Shown here: positions 62,530-64,000 of the stretch, one piece after another | Layout: the number at the start of each line of letters is the position of its first letter | Numbering within the stretch: the stretch's first letter is position 1 | DNA from: Stutzerimonas stutzeri | Lineage (GTDB): Bacteria; Pseudomonadota; Gammaproteobacteria; Pseudomonadales; Pseudomonadaceae | Direction: 5' to 3' | DNA length: 64,000 bases | NCBI RefSeq assembly: GCF_024448895.1 | Contig: NZ_JAMOIC010000002.1 | Span: 310,001 to 374,000, forward strand | Position numbers and translations under genes: made by a program | Notes under the pieces: generated by a model | The model's database searches: none | What the model was told of the DNA's origin: nothing | Seen by the model: only the letters and a program-made list of their open reading frames with translations

Positions 62530-63501
62530 ATGAACAACCGCAAGCACAACACCCACCTCTCACAGTCCGACATAGCCCTGCAGATCGAATCACTCGTCCA
62601 GGCTATCGAGCGCAGCGATACACCCGCATATCGGATCACGCACAAACGGTCAGGCTATGAGCAGGTCGAGCAGACCAGACTCTCCCGGTACTTCACCAAC
62701 GTCCAGCAGATGTACAACCTGTTCGATGATCGTGTGCCATACGACTACAGCGAGCACCTGTTAGCGTTCCGGGAGGCCTGTGACGACATCGGCCTTCAGC
62801 GCTCACCCAATGGCCCTATTTGCATGAGTGAGACGGGTACCTACTGGCTAAGTCATCAGCAGAGCATGAACGTCCTGACCGAGCGGATCCGTGAGTTGAC
62901 TCGTCAGCAACGGTATCGACGCAGGCCAGGGGATCGACGAGAGCTGGCCAAGCAGCAGGCGAGGGAAATGGAGGCGTACACGGATGCTGTGATGAGCCTG
63001 TACTCCCGCACAACGGTCATCAGACTGGATCTGTATTACCGACCTGAAGCTCAGGCCAGACTTCGAGTCGAGCGAGTCTTTGATCACCTGGATGATCTGA
63101 TCTACGAGCACAGCCGTCACCTGACTTTCGAGCACCTGATCGGCTACACGTACTCAGTGGAGCAAGGGGATCGGAATGATGGTAGGGGATACCACATCCA
63201 TGCAGCCTACTTCTTCAATGGCAACCAGGTGTGCCGGGATGTCTGGAAGGCGATTGAGATCAGCGAGCTGTGGGAGGCGGTCACTCGTGGTCAGGGCTAT
63301 GCCCATAGCTGCAATCACGACAAGGATCAGTACGGCGACAAGCTAGGCATTGGCCAGATCCAGAGGGACGATCAGTCGAGACGGCCCCATACGCACTACG
63401 CCATGAAATACCTAGTCAAGGACGATCAGCACCTGCGCTTGAAGCCTGCAGGGGCGCGTTGCCTGCGTAAGGGGGCTCTGAGCCGTGCTCGTCGCGGATA
63501 A
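62530..63501 (+). CDS. YagK/YfjJ (inovirus Gp2-type) HUH endonuclease
   Basis: A 323-residue protein with a Rep/HUH-type core: strand RTTVIRLDLYYR (motif 1), GYHIHAAYFF with His222 and His224 flanking Ile (the HUH pair), and THYAMKYLVKDDQ with Tyr290 and Tyr294 as nicking-tyrosine candidates. This matches the YagK/YfjJ C-terminal domain found in island proteins and filamentous-phage replication-like proteins. AGGT eight bases upstream supports ATG 62530; ATG 62500 is also in frame. It probably nicks DNA for rolling-circle replication or mobilisation of the island. Confidence 0.8.
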   Translation: MNNRKHNTHLSQSDIALQIESLVQAIERSDTPAYRITHKRSGYEQVEQTRLSRYFTNVQQMYNLFDDRVPYDYSEHLLAFREACDDIGLQRSPNGPICMSETGTYWLSHQQSMNVLTERIRELTRQQRYRRRPGDRRELAKQQAREMEAYTDAVMSLYSRTTVIRLDLYYRPEAQARLRVERVFDHLDDLIYEHSRHLTFEHLIGYTYSVEQGDRNDGRGYHIHAAYFFNGNQVCRDVWKAIEISELWEAVTRGQGYAHSCNHDKDQYGDKLGIGQIQRDDQSRRPHTHYAMKYLVKDDQHLRLKPAGARCLRKGALSRARRG

Positions 63502-63514
63502 GTGAATGCGAAGG

Positions 63515-64000
63515 CTACTTGGCTTTTGCGACCATTAACTCAGACCAGCGAGTGGTATAGGCGGGGGAAAGCAACTCTCTGCGCATTGCCCACTCGACTG
63601 GCTTGGCTATGCGTCCTGGCTGCAGTGTGCCGCGTCCCCAGCGATTGTTGATCGCGTCCAGAGTGCTCATCAGTCGCTCGGTTTTCACGGGCTGTTCAGG
63701 GGCAAACAGATCCGGCGTGTATTCGTTCTTGCGGCACAGATCCAGGAGCAGCACTTGAGCCTTGGCGTAGCTGAAGCCTTCTCTGAAGACCTGCTGCAAT
63801 CCAGCCTGAACAGCCTTGACGATCAGTCGGCTGTCGTCGGTCGGGTAGGGCAGCTGGCAGAGGACGCCATTGGCATATTTCGCTTCAGTTGGATTGAACA
63901 TCCCGGTGCACAGACTGACCCTCACCTGCCTGCAGAGCGACTCCTGCTTGCGGAGCTTTTCAGCAGCGCGCGTCGCATAGCTGGTGACGGCCTCTTGGAT
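63515..64000 (-). CDS. umuC: Error-prone DNA polymerase V subunit UmuC/RulB, C-terminal part
   Basis: The last 161 residues of a Y-family translesion polymerase; the frame is open to the right edge, so the gene continues beyond 64000. AVTSYATRAAEKLRKQ begins the little-finger region, and the DUF4113-type tail is seen: YAKAQVLLLDL, LMSTLDAINNRWGRGT and MRRELLSPAYTTRWSEL. The C terminus looks complete. Island- and plasmid-borne copies (rulAB) are common in pseudomonads. It converges on the HUH gene with a 13-base gap. Confidence 0.92.
   Translation of the reverse strand: MQEAVTSYATRAAEKLRKQESLCRQVRVSLCTGMFNPTEAKYANGVLCQLPYPTDDSRLIVKAVQAGLQQVFREGFSYAKAQVLLLDLCRKNEYTPDLFAPEQPVKTERLMSTLDAINNRWGRGTLQPGRIAKPVEWAMRRELLSPAYTTRWSELMVAKAK

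Overview
The window is high-GC gammaproteobacterial chromosome. The riboflavin/nusB/thiL/pgpA string, the dxs-ispA-xseB order, the CIO-type bd oxidase, the Pseudomonas-type CbiG-CobJ fusion and the 'gtggatg...catccac' intergenic repeats all suggest a Pseudomonas stutzeri-group (Stutzerimonas) strain. That assignment is inferred from gene content; no search was run.

Region 1 (1-18.7 kb) starts with the 3' end of hrpB. It then holds most of the aerobic (oxygen-dependent) corrin-ring pathway: cobM and cobE leftward; cobW, cobN, a ChlI-like/ChlD-like chelatase pair and cobF rightward; a CbiM-like metal permease leftward; cobG-cobH-cobI-cobJ leftward; cobL-cobK and a [2Fe-2S] protein rightward. 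Cobalamin riboswitches precede cobW, the CbiM-like gene and cobG. A fourth precedes btuB at 44.3-44.5 kb, so synthesis, metal uptake and B12 uptake share one feedback signal.

Region 2 (18.7-34.6 kb) is mixed housekeeping: a periplasmic solute-binding protein, SDR, VOC and YciC-like proteins, a NYN-domain protein, a DEAD-box helicase, a flavoprotein, an HDAC-like amidohydrolase, GNATs, TesB, a HAD phosphatase, the YbbN/CnoX thioredoxin, ThpR, a methyltransferase, a lipoprotein, nrdR and ribD. Downstream of ybbN, at 28.3-29.0 kb, a block made of the ybbN 3' end plus an inverted-repeat element is present three times in tandem.

Region 3 (34.6-49 kb) has an FMN riboswitch, a short leader ORF, ribE-ribBX-ribH-nusB-thiL-pgpA, a retropepsin-like protease, ribA-(membrane protein)-btuF, btuB, and xseB-ispA-dxs. 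The GTP cyclohydrolase II half of the RibBA-type protein lacks its zinc cysteines, and a complete RibA lies 3.5 kb downstream.

Region 4 (48-59.6 kb) has a TauE/SafE protein, a CadR-like MerR regulator divergent from a CDF-type transporter with a clear MerR-type operator, an SDR, a RimK-type protease, cioAB, a manganese catalase, a PqqU/YncD-like TonB receptor and an MHS-family transporter.

Region 5 (59.6 kb to the end) looks like the edge of a mobile island and is visibly more AT-rich. It carries a MatP-like ribbon-helix-helix protein divergent from a protein with two winged-helix domains. Between them lie eight GTTA(A/C/G) motifs at about 12-bp spacing. Then come an AlpA regulator, an HUH (YagK/YfjJ, inovirus Gp2-type) endonuclease, and the 3' part of a umuC/rulB-type DNA polymerase V gene that runs off the window. 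No integrase, tRNA, rRNA or CRISPR array was seen. The MatP-like gene, the motif array and the double winged-helix gene form the best candidate for an undescribed system.
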